Assembly: GCA_030149365.1 (NCBI GenBank)
Contig: JASBRP010000031.1
Location: 1 to 64,000, forward strand
DNA: 64,000 nt
Source: Solimonas sp.
GTDB taxonomy: Bacteria; Pseudomonadota; Gammaproteobacteria; Nevskiales; Nevskiaceae
Direction of reading: 5' to 3'
The notes beneath the pieces are model-generated. The model ran no database searches and was not told the origin of the DNA. It saw only the letters and a program-made list of their open reading frames with translations. Below, in pieces: positions 9,249 to 16,807 of the stretch (the stretch's first letter is position 1; every line of letters begins with the position of its first letter). The position numbers and the translations under genes were made by a program.

Positions 9249-9389
9249 GGCTTCATGCAAAAAGCCGGCTCCCGCCGGCCATGCATCAGGCCTGCGCGCG
9301 GGGTGAGGCGACCAGGCCCCGGAATCGCCATCATGCCGAACCCATGCCCCGGCCTGTCGGTCGGTATGAGCAGTCGAACAGGTGAAGCG

Positions 9390-10103
9390 ATGAAGATCTA
9401 CCTCCAGGTTCTTGCACTGGCGCTGCTGCTGCCGCTGGGTGCCCATGCCGCCAACGCCTCCACGGCCGACGAAGTGCTGCAGCGCCATATCGAAGCCCTC
9501 GGCGGCCACGAGAAACTGGCGCGCATCCAGACGCGCGTCATGGAGGCCAAGGTTTCGGTCGGCTGGTTCAGCGCCAAGATGAAGTCACGCCTGATCCGTC
9601 CCAACATCTACGAAGCGGAAGCCACCATCCTCGGCCAGGGCGGCGGCAGCGGTTACGACGGCACCACCGGCTGGGTCCGCAAGGGCAGCAAGATCAGCGT
9701 TGCCCCGGACAAGGAGCTCAAGCGCATGCTGCGCGGCAACAGCCTGGACTGGGACCGCAAGTTCAAGCAGTTCTACCCCACGCGCCGCCTGCTGCCCGAC
9801 GAAACCGTCGACGGCAAGGGCGTCAAGGTGGTGGAGCTGATCGCCGACAACGGCGACCGCGAAATCTGGCGCTTCGACACCGCCACCGGCCTGCTCAAGC
9901 AATTGGAGACCACCAAGCAGGACGAGGAGAATCCCGAGCCGGTGAAGATCATCTCCAACGTCAGCGACTACCGCGAGGTCGGCGACATCCTGGTTGCGCA
10001 CAAGATCGCCGGCCTGGAAGGCAAGCGCGAGTTCTCGATGGAACTGTTGTCGGTGGTGTTCAACCAGCCGGTCGCGCCGATCCGCTTCCCCGGCACCAAG
10101 TAA
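9390..10103 (+). CDS. Secreted LolA-like / outer-membrane lipoprotein-sorting-like protein
   Basis: A 237-residue exported protein with a signal peptide cut near AHAANA, residues about 20-23. The mature part begins with ADEVLQRHIEALGGHEKLARIQT, a start typical of periplasmic proteins with a LolA/LppX-like fold. It continues with beta-rich segments ending in a DYREVGDILVAHKI stretch. Such proteins bind acyl chains or lipoproteins in the periplasm; the exact role here is unknown. The ATG at 9390 has AGGTGA 4 bp upstream. The gene stands alone and converges on the Lrp/AsnC gene with only 4 bp between the stops. Confidence 0.65.
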   Translation: MKIYLQVLALALLLPLGAHAANASTADEVLQRHIEALGGHEKLARIQTRVMEAKVSVGWFSAKMKSRLIRPNIYEAEATILGQGGGSGYDGTTGWVRKGSKISVAPDKELKRMLRGNSLDWDRKFKQFYPTRRLLPDETVDGKGVKVVELIADNGDREIWRFDTATGLLKQLETTKQDEENPEPVKIISNVSDYREVGDILVAHKIAGLEGKREFSMELLSVVFNQPVAPIRFPGTK

Positions 10104-10107
10104 GCCC

Positions 10108-10569
10108 CTACAGCTCCGGTCCGCGGCGACGGATCACCGACTTCAGCGCGAAGCTCGACTGGATGTGGGCGACGCCGGGAATGCGCGTCAGCTTCGACAG
10201 CAGCTGCTGGTAGTGATCCAGGTCGCGCACCACCACGCGCAGGGTGTAGTCGGCGCCGCCGGACATCAGGAAGCAGCTCATCACCTCCGGCAGCGCGCCC
10301 ACGCGCTCCTCGAAGCGCACCAGTATCTCCTCCACCTGCCGTTCCAGCGTCACCGAGACGAAGGCGCTCATCGCGCCCATCAGCCGCTTCTCGTCCAGGT
10401 GCGCGCTGTAGCCCTCGATGTAGCCCTCTTCCTCCAGGCGCCGCACCCGCCGCAGCGTCGGCGTCAGCGACAGGCCGATGTCGTCCGCCAGGCTGCGCCA
10501 GCTCATGCGCCCGTCCCGTGCCAGCGCGCGCAGGATCTTCATGTCATAGCTATCGAGTTCTTCAGGCAT
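10108..10569 (-). CDS. Lrp/AsnC-family transcriptional regulator
   Basis: A 153-residue regulator. An N-terminal winged helix-turn-helix (DSYDMKILRALARDGRMSWRSLADDIGLS, then LRRVRRLEEEGYI) is followed by a C-terminal RAM ligand domain (AFVSVTLERQVEEILVRFEE ... SGGADYTLRVVVRD). Family members sense amino acids and form dimers to octamers on DNA. The gene is divergent from the indolepyruvate oxidoreductase, a common arrangement for aromatic amino acid catabolism, so it probably responds to an aromatic amino acid or its 2-oxoacid. A strong inverted repeat lies in the shared promoter region. Confidence 0.93.
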   Translation of the reverse strand: MPEELDSYDMKILRALARDGRMSWRSLADDIGLSLTPTLRRVRRLEEEGYIEGYSAHLDEKRLMGAMSAFVSVTLERQVEEILVRFEERVGALPEVMSCFLMSGGADYTLRVVVRDLDHYQQLLSKLTRIPGVAHIQSSFALKSVIRRRGPEL

Positions 10570-10619
10570 ATATCACCAATGTTTGGCCATTTATTGGTTC
10601 ATTCATACTAAAACATCCC

Positions 10620-10643
10620 GATTCCAAAGTTAAATTTGGAATC
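10620..10643. promoter_or_regulatory. Candidate Lrp/AsnC operator
   Basis: A perfect inverted repeat GATTCCAAA-N6-TTTGGAATC lies in the AT-rich gap between the AsnC-type regulator and the indolepyruvate oxidoreductase gene. A second, looser dyad (CCAAT ... ATTGG) lies just to its left, near 10577. Multiple dyads suit an oligomeric Lrp-type protein. Confidence 0.6.
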
Positions 10644-10712
10644 CTGCACTCCGGCTCCGGACCTAAGATTTCCCCACGCAGAGGCGCCCCTGGCGCGCCC
10701 ACGGAGAATCCG

Positions 10713-13700
10713 ATGTCCGCCGCACCGATCCTGGCCCAGCCCGACTTCAGCTACGACGACGTCTACGCGCGCGCCGAAGGGCCGATCTTCATGACCGGCA
10801 TCCAGGCGCTGGTGCGCCTGCCGATGGCGCAGCGCCGCTTCGACCGCCAGCGCGGCCTGAACACCGCCGGCCTGGTGTCCGGCTACCGCGGCTCGCCGCT
10901 GGGCGCCTACGACCAGCAGCTGTGGAAGGCGCAGAAGCATCTCGACGCCTACGACGTGAAGTTCCAGCCCGGCCTCAACGAGGACCTGGCCGCCACCGCG
11001 CTGTGGGGCGCGCAGATGCACAAGGCCTTCGGCCCCACCAAGGTCGATGGCGTGTTCGGCGTCTGGTATGGCAAGGGCCCCGGCGTGGACCGCACCGGCG
11101 ACGTGTTCCGCAACGCCAACATCCTGGGCACCTCGCGCCTGGGCGGCGTGCTCGCGGTGGCCGGCGACGACCATGCCGCGCAGTCCTCCATGTTCCCGCA
11201 CCAGACCGACGGCATCTTCCAGTCGGTGATGATGCCGATCATCCAGCCCGCCAGCGTCGAGGAGATCCTGTCGCTAGGCTTGGCCGGCTTCGAGCTGTCG
11301 CGCTACTCCGGCCTGTGGGTGGCGATGAAGACCATCGCCGAGGTCGTGGAGAGCGCCTCCTCCTTCCTGCTGCCCGCCGCCGCCCCGCTGTTCATCGAGC
11401 CCGAGGGCGCACCCGCGCACGGCCTCAACTGGGATCCGCGCATCGCCTGGCCGGCGCAGCGCGCCGAGCTGGAGCGCCGCCTGGTGGACGAGCGCCTGCC
11501 CGCCGCCCTGGCCTGGGCCCGCGCCAATGCCCTCAACCGTCCGGTGGTGCGCGCGCGCCAGGCACGCTTGTGCATCGTCACCGTCGGCAAGGCACACCAG
11601 GACCTGATGCAGGCCCTGGCCGACCTGGGCCTGCGCGACAACGACCTGCAGGCCCTGGGCATCTCGGTATTCAAGGTCGCCATGAGCTGGCCGCTGGAAG
11701 CGGGCTCGCTGCTCGACTTCGCCGACGGCTGCGACGAGCTGCTGGTGATCGAAGAGAAGCAGCCCATCGTCGAATCGCAGGTCAAGAACGCGCTGTACCA
11801 CCGCCCCGCCGCGCGCCGCCCGCGCGTCACCGGCAAGACCGACCCCGAGGGCCGCCCGCTGCTGCCGGTGGTCTCCGAATTCACCCCGCTGATGGTGGCG
11901 CGCGTGCTGCGCGGCCGCCTCGCCGCCCTGGGCGAGACCCTGGCGCTGTCGGGCCGCATGGCCGAGATCGAAGCCCGCAGCGGCAGCGCGGCCGGCACGG
12001 TCACGCCGATGCCGGTGCGCAAGCCCTTCTTCTGCTCCGGCTGCCCGCACGGCACGTCCACCAAGACGCCGGAAGGCTCCATGACCGGCGGCGGCATCGG
12101 CTGCCACATCATGGCGCTGTCGCAACCGGCGCTGAAGACACCCACCTTCAGCCAGATGGGCGGTGAGGGCCTGCAGTGGGTCGGCGCCGCGCCGTTCTCC
12201 GAGACGCCGCACATCTTCCAGAACCTGGGTGATGGCACCTACCAGCACTCCGGCCTGCTGGCCGTGCGCGCCGCCGTGGCCGCCAAGACCCGCATCACCT
12301 TCAAGATCCTCTACAACGATGCCGTCGCCATGACCGGCGGCCAGCCCGCGGAGGGCAGCATCGATCCGGCGCGCATCACGCGCCAGCTCGCCGCCGAGGG
12401 CGTCGGCCGTATCGCCATGGTCAGCGACGACCCCGCCCGCTGGCACAAGGCCGAGGGCCTGGCCCCCGGCGTCGAGATCCATCACCGTGACGCGCTGGAC
12501 GCCGTGCAGCGCGAACTGCGCGAGCAGGACGGCGTCACCGCGATCATCTACGAGCAGACCTGCGCCGCCGAGAAGCGCCGCCGCCGCAAGAAGAAGCAGC
12601 TGGCGCCGTCCAGCCGCCGCCTGTTCATCAATCCGCGCGTCTGCGAGGGTTGCGGCGACTGCTCGGTGCAGTCCAGCTGCATCGCCGTGGAGCCGCTGGA
12701 AACCGGCTACGGCCGCAAGCGCCGCATCAACCAGTCGAGCTGCAACACCGACCTGTCCTGCGTGAAGGGCTTCTGCCCGAGCTTCGTCGAGATCGACGCG
12801 CCGGTGCTGCGCAAGCCGGACCCGGACCGCCTCAAGTCCTTCGAGGCCGAGACCTTCGCGCAATTGCCGGAGGCCACGCTGCCCGCGCTGGACGGGGTCT
12901 GCAACGTCTACGTCGCCGGCGTCGGCGGCACCGGCGTGCTGACCGTGGGCGCGCTGCTGGGCAGCGCCGCCTACTTCGACGGCCGCCACGCCTCGGTGCT
13001 GGACTTCACCGGCCTGGCACAGAAGAACGGCGCGGTGGTCAGCCAGGTGCGCATCGCCGCCACCGACGGGCAGATCCACGCCGTGCGCATCGGCGCGGCC
13101 GACATCGACCTGCTGCTGGGCGCCGATTTCGTCAGCGCCGCCGCGCCGGACGCACTGCAGAAGCTGGCACCCGGCCGCTCGGCCGTGGTGCTGAACACCG
13201 ACGAGACCCCGACCGCCGACATCGTCGCCGACCGCGACGCCCGCCTGCCCTCGCAGCGCATGATCGACGCCGTGCTGTCGCGCGCCGCCGCGGACAAGCG
13301 CCACGCACTGCAGGCCCACCGCATCGCCGAGGGCTTGTTCGGCGACACCGTTGCCGCCAACACCCTGCTGCTGGGCTATGCCTGGCAACAGGGCCTGGTG
13401 CCGCTGTCGCTCGCCGCCATCCGTCACGCCATCAAGGTCAACGGTGCCGCGGTAGGCCTTAACCAGCGCGCGCTGGACTGGGGACGCCTGGCCGCCATAG
13501 ATCTGGACAAGGTCGAGCAGATGGCCGGCCTGGTCGAAGCCGAGGAGACCGAGACCCTGGAGCAGTCCATCGAGCGCCGCGCCGCGGACCTGGTGGCCTA
13601 CCAGGGCCCGCAGCACGCCGAGCGCTACCGCGCGCTGCTGCAGCGCGTGCGCAGCGCCGCCGCGCCGCTGGGCGAGGCCGGGGAGGATTTCGTCGCCGCG

Positions 13701-14222
13701 GTCGCGGCCAACGCCTACAAGCTGATGGCCTACAAGGACGAATACGAGGTGGCGCGCCTGTACGTGGAGCCCGCCTTCCGCAACGCGCTGGACCAGCAGT
13801 TCGCCGGTGCCGGCAAGGTCTCCGTCTGGCTGGCGCCGCCGCTGCTGTCGCCCATCGACGGCCGCACCGGCCGGCCGCAGAAGCGCCGCTTCGGTCCCTG
13901 GATCTTCCGGGCCTTCGCACTGCTGGCCAAGCTGAAGTTCCTGCGCGGCACGCCGCTGGACCCGTTCGGCTACAGCGAGGAGCGCCGCGCCGAGCGCCGC
14001 CTGGCCAGGGAATACATCGAAACCATCGAGGCCCAGTCCAGCACGCTGTCGGCGGCCACGCTGCCCACCGCCATCGAGCTGGCCACGCTGCCGCAGCAGA
14101 TCCGCGGCTACGGCCCGGTGAAGATGGAAGCCATCGCCAAGGCCGACCTGCGCCGCACCGAGCTGCTGTCGACACCGGCGCGCGTGCCGCCGCCGGTGCG
14201 CATCTACAACGCCGCCGCCTGA
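10713..14222 (+). CDS. Indolepyruvate:ferredoxin oxidoreductase, fused alpha-beta form
   Basis: A 1169-residue fused 2-oxoacid:ferredoxin oxidoreductase that decarboxylates indolepyruvate and other aryl-pyruvates to acyl-CoA with reduction of ferredoxin. The N-terminal pyrimidine-binding domain is followed by the TPP region (QNLGDGTYQHSG, YNDAVAMTGGQPAEG). Next is a cysteine-rich Fe-S segment from about residue 643 (VCEGCGDCSVQSSC ... CNTDLSCVKGFCPSF), and then the gamma-type domain GVGGTGVLTVGALLG. Length matches the single-chain proteobacterial enzymes. The ATG at 10713 follows ACGGAGAATCCG and is chosen over longer in-frame starts that would cross the operator. The gene is divergent from its likely Lrp/AsnC regulator and serves aromatic amino acid breakdown. 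Confidence 0.93.
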   Translation: MSAAPILAQPDFSYDDVYARAEGPIFMTGIQALVRLPMAQRRFDRQRGLNTAGLVSGYRGSPLGAYDQQLWKAQKHLDAYDVKFQPGLNEDLAATALWGAQMHKAFGPTKVDGVFGVWYGKGPGVDRTGDVFRNANILGTSRLGGVLAVAGDDHAAQSSMFPHQTDGIFQSVMMPIIQPASVEEILSLGLAGFELSRYSGLWVAMKTIAEVVESASSFLLPAAAPLFIEPEGAPAHGLNWDPRIAWPAQRAELERRLVDERLPAALAWARANALNRPVVRARQARLCIVTVGKAHQDLMQALADLGLRDNDLQALGISVFKVAMSWPLEAGSLLDFADGCDELLVIEEKQPIVESQVKNALYHRPAARRPRVTGKTDPEGRPLLPVVSEFTPLMVARVLRGRLAALGETLALSGRMAEIEARSGSAAGTVTPMPVRKPFFCSGCPHGTSTKTPEGSMTGGGIGCHIMALSQPALKTPTFSQMGGEGLQWVGAAPFSETPHIFQNLGDGTYQHSGLLAVRAAVAAKTRITFKILYNDAVAMTGGQPAEGSIDPARITRQLAAEGVGRIAMVSDDPARWHKAEGLAPGVEIHHRDALDAVQRELREQDGVTAIIYEQTCAAEKRRRRKKKQLAPSSRRLFINPRVCEGCGDCSVQSSCIAVEPLETGYGRKRRINQSSCNTDLSCVKGFCPSFVEIDAPVLRKPDPDRLKSFEAETFAQLPEATLPALDGVCNVYVAGVGGTGVLTVGALLGSAAYFDGRHASVLDFTGLAQKNGAVVSQVRIAATDGQIHAVRIGAADIDLLLGADFVSAAAPDALQKLAPGRSAVVLNTDETPTADIVADRDARLPSQRMIDAVLSRAAADKRHALQAHRIAEGLFGDTVAANTLLLGYAWQQGLVPLSLAAIRHAIKVNGAAVGLNQRALDWGRLAAIDLDKVEQMAGLVEAEETETLEQSIERRAADLVAYQGPQHAERYRALLQRVRSAAAPLGEAGEDFVAAVAANAYKLMAYKDEYEVARLYVEPAFRNALDQQFAGAGKVSVWLAPPLLSPIDGRTGRPQKRRFGPWIFRAFALLAKLKFLRGTPLDPFGYSEERRAERRLAREYIETIEAQSSTLSAATLPTAIELATLPQQIRGYGPVKMEAIAKADLRRTELLSTPARVPPPVRIYNAAA

Positions 14223-14225
14223 GAC

Positions 14226-14250
14226 CGGCGCCGGGGCCAGCCCGGCGCCG
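14226..14250. terminator. GC-rich stem-loop between convergent genes
   Basis: A perfect 10-bp stem (CGGCGCCGGG / CCCGGCGCCG) with a 5-base loop fills the 34-bp gap between the stops of the indolepyruvate oxidoreductase and the hydrolase gene. There is no T-run, so intrinsic termination is uncertain. Confidence 0.4.
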
Positions 14251-14256
14251 CTTCCA

Positions 14257-15159
14257 TCAGCGATATAGCCGCGCCATCCAGGCCTGGATATCCGCCAGCG
14301 CCTGCTCGTGCGCCGCTGTCGGCTCCAGGCCGACGAAGCCATGCTTCTGGCCGGCATAGGTCTTCACCTGCACCTCGGCACCGGCCTCCTGCATGCGCCG
14401 GGCGTAAGCCTGCCCCTCGTCGTGCAGCAGGTCTTCCTCGGCCAGCACCACCAGGGCCGGCGGCAGGCCGGAGAGATCGGCGACGCGGTAGGGCGTGGCC
14501 AGGTCGTGGCTATTGGAAGCGGGCCATTCGCGACTGCCGGCGGTATACCAGCGCCACAGGTCCGCCAGGCTTTCACACGTCAGCGGATAGGGCTTGCGGC
14601 CATAGCGCGCATGGGACGGCCAATCACCGGATGCATGATCGGTGACCGGGTAGATCAGCACCTGACCCTTGATCACGCCGGGATGCCGGCTGCGCGCCTG
14701 CAGCGCCAGCACCGCGGCCAGGTTGCCGCCGGCGCTGTCGCCACCCAGGCAGATGCGCTGCGGGTCCGCACCGATGCGGGCGGCATTGATCACCAGCCAG
14801 TCGAGCGCGTCCAGGCAATCCTGCACGCCGGCCGGGAACGGATGCTCCGGCGCCAGCCGGTAGTCCACCGAGATGACCATGTGACCGGTGCGGCGACAGA
14901 GGTCGCGACACAACGCGTCGTGGGTATCCAGGTTGAAGCCCACCCAGCCGCCGCCGTGGAAGAACAGCATCACCGGCAACGCGCGATGCTCGCCTGCTGG
15001 GGTGTAGCGCCGCGCCGACACCCAGGTCTCTCCAGAGGCCATCCCCAGCGGCTCGGCGACGACGCCGGCGGGCAGCTTGCCGCGCCACTTGAGGCGGATC
15101 ACCGGCGCCAGTATCCGGCGCAGGATCCGCAGCTTGATCAGCTCAAAGATGGGGGTCAT
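14257..15159 (-). CDS. Alpha/beta hydrolase of the hormone-sensitive lipase family
   Basis: A 300-residue carboxylesterase of family IV. The oxyanion-hole motif HGGGW starts at residue 68, the nucleophile elbow is GDSAGG (Ser142), and the acid and His lie in the C-terminal EEDLLHDEG and KHGFV segments. No signal peptide is seen. The ATG at 15159 overlaps the last 17 bp of the two-domain esterase gene and has GAGGAGAACCGGGA upstream, so it is translated as the third gene of the set B receptor operon. It gives this operon a second, different ester-cleaving enzyme. Set A has an FAD oxidase in the same position. Confidence 0.88.
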   Translation of the reverse strand: MTPIFELIKLRILRRILAPVIRLKWRGKLPAGVVAEPLGMASGETWVSARRYTPAGEHRALPVMLFFHGGGWVGFNLDTHDALCRDLCRRTGHMVISVDYRLAPEHPFPAGVQDCLDALDWLVINAARIGADPQRICLGGDSAGGNLAAVLALQARSRHPGVIKGQVLIYPVTDHASGDWPSHARYGRKPYPLTCESLADLWRWYTAGSREWPASNSHDLATPYRVADLSGLPPALVVLAEEDLLHDEGQAYARRMQEAGAEVQVKTYAGQKHGFVGLEPTAAHEQALADIQAWMARLYR

Positions 15160-16798
15160 TCCCGGTTCTCCTCGGATGGAAGCGCGCGAGCAACAAGGCA
15201 TAGGCCCGCGCCAGGACAGTGGTATGGGTTTCGCCTTCCAGGCAAGCGTAGTCAATGCAGCCGGCTTGCCCGCGCCGGCGCAGCGCCTCGGCGTAATCCT
15301 GGGCCTGCGGAATGCCCGCCAGACGGTTGAAGGCATTGTCGCGCTCTTCACCACCCATGGTCACCAGCAGCTCGCCGGATCGCGGCACCAGTGCGAGGCC
15401 GCCGTCGTCCCGCAGCATCCAGTCGCGGCTGATGGCCACGCCGGGGCTGAGCACGCCGATGGCGCCGAACGGCGTACCGGGCTGCGCACGTTCGTACGCG
15501 GCATAGGTACCGCCGGCCGAGTGACCCACCAGGCAGAGGCGGTCAGGGTCGATCGGCAGGCTGCGCAGCAATTCCGGCAGCAACTCCTCGCACAGGAAGC
15601 GGTGGAACAGCGGCGCTCCGCCGAAATGCTGGCGCGCATCGCGGCCGAACATCGAGAAGATCGACAGGAAGAAGCGGCCCAGCGCGCCGTCGAAGGCGCC
15701 CTCGGCCGGGGGCGAGAATTCCTCGAAACGGCGCAGGCCGAAGGCCACCTCGCCTTCGGCGCGCGGCACACCGATGCCGACGGTGATGAGGTCTTCGATT
15801 TCGTCCGCGTCGATCATGCGCGCGGCGATCTCCGAGATACAGGACCAAGTGGAATTCGCATCGAGGGCCAGCACCGCCGGATAGCGGCCACCCACCCTCG
15901 GCCGGCCGCGCGGCAGGCTGACGAAGATCTCGAAGTCGCGGTCCATGATCTGCGAGCGCAGCACATGGCGGTTCTGGCTGCCCGCAGCGGCCAGCGGCTC
16001 GCGACGCAGGCGGCGGATCAGCGGCGACGCCGTGCGCAGCAGGCGCTCCACCAGAGGACGGCTCAAAGGCATCACGTCATCGCCATAGGCGCGGCCGGAA
16101 CCCCAGAAGCTGCGGATGCCATGGCACAACGCCGGCACTGCCAGGCCCTCGCTGGTAGCTTCCGGCAAGCGCTTGATGGCAGCGCCGGCCGGTGCGGCCT
16201 CCGCCGGCCCGGTGTTGGTGGACCAGGCCACGCGGGGCCGCCCGCGATGCAGTCCGGACGGCCAGGGCAAGCCGGCCGCATCGGCACCGGCCAGAATCCA
16301 GCGATCAACGGCTGCCGTGCGCTGCCGCAGCAGTTCGCGCGCGGCGGCCAGGCTGCGGCCGGCCGCGAACAGCGCGACCTCGCCTGGCTGCAGGCGGTAG
16401 CGCTGCCGGCACCATTCCAGGATGCGCTCGATCCGTTCGGCCTGCACGGCGGCGTCCGCGCGTGCCAGCCAGGGATCGTCATGGCTGATGACGATGCACT
16501 CCCCCGCTTCCTTGGTGGCGACGAGCACGCGCGCCATCTCGATACTGGCACCCAGCATGCGGGCACCATCGGCCAGCAACAGCAGCGGATAGCGGCGGCG
16601 CCCGTGCCGGCGATACGACAACGGCAGTGCCACGGTCAGCCTGAACCCGTCGGCCGGCCCGGTGCCGTGCACGGCATGGCTCTCCACCAGGGGAAAGCGC
16701 AGGCGCGCGGAATCGTCGGTGCCGATGACGAAGCGGCAATGATCCAGGGGTGCCGCCAAGCGGGCGGCGTCGATCGGCTGGTTCAAGGCGCTCAGCAT
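15143..16798 (-). CDS. Two-domain esterase (PF00756-like), paralogue of 1873-3588
   Basis: A 551-residue protein with the same two-half plan as its paralogue. The C-terminal half has GHSAGG (Ser about 427), the FGLRRFEEFSPP segment and GETHTTV. The N-terminal half has AAGRSLA near 145-151 instead of GxSxG, so its nucleophile is missing, and the replacement differs from that in the other copy. The inter-domain linker IRSFWGSGRAYGD is conserved. No signal peptide is visible. The gene begins 9 bp after the receptor stop with no clear Shine-Dalgarno, which suggests coupled translation. The substrate is unknown. Confidence 0.8.
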   Translation of the reverse strand: MLSALNQPIDAARLAAPLDHCRFVIGTDDSARLRFPLVESHAVHGTGPADGFRLTVALPLSYRRHGRRRYPLLLLADGARMLGASIEMARVLVATKEAGECIVISHDDPWLARADAAVQAERIERILEWCRQRYRLQPGEVALFAAGRSLAAARELLRQRTAAVDRWILAGADAAGLPWPSGLHRGRPRVAWSTNTGPAEAAPAGAAIKRLPEATSEGLAVPALCHGIRSFWGSGRAYGDDVMPLSRPLVERLLRTASPLIRRLRREPLAAAGSQNRHVLRSQIMDRDFEIFVSLPRGRPRVGGRYPAVLALDANSTWSCISEIAARMIDADEIEDLITVGIGVPRAEGEVAFGLRRFEEFSPPAEGAFDGALGRFFLSIFSMFGRDARQHFGGAPLFHRFLCEELLPELLRSLPIDPDRLCLVGHSAGGTYAAYERAQPGTPFGAIGVLSPGVAISRDWMLRDDGGLALVPRSGELLVTMGGEERDNAFNRLAGIPQAQDYAEALRRRGQAGCIDYACLEGETHTTVLARAYALLLARFHPRRTGNDPHL

Positions 16799-16807
16799 GG
16801 AGTGCGC

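Noticed and set aside
9264-9279. GCCGGC hairpin after the fructokinase gene as a plus-strand terminator
   Set aside because: The T-run lies only on the minus strand, where no gene ends; the plus strand has no T-run after the stem.
11274-14357. 1027-codon frame opposite the indolepyruvate oxidoreductase
   Set aside because: Gly/Gln/His-rich antisense shadow; the opposite strand has intact TPP and Fe-S motifs.
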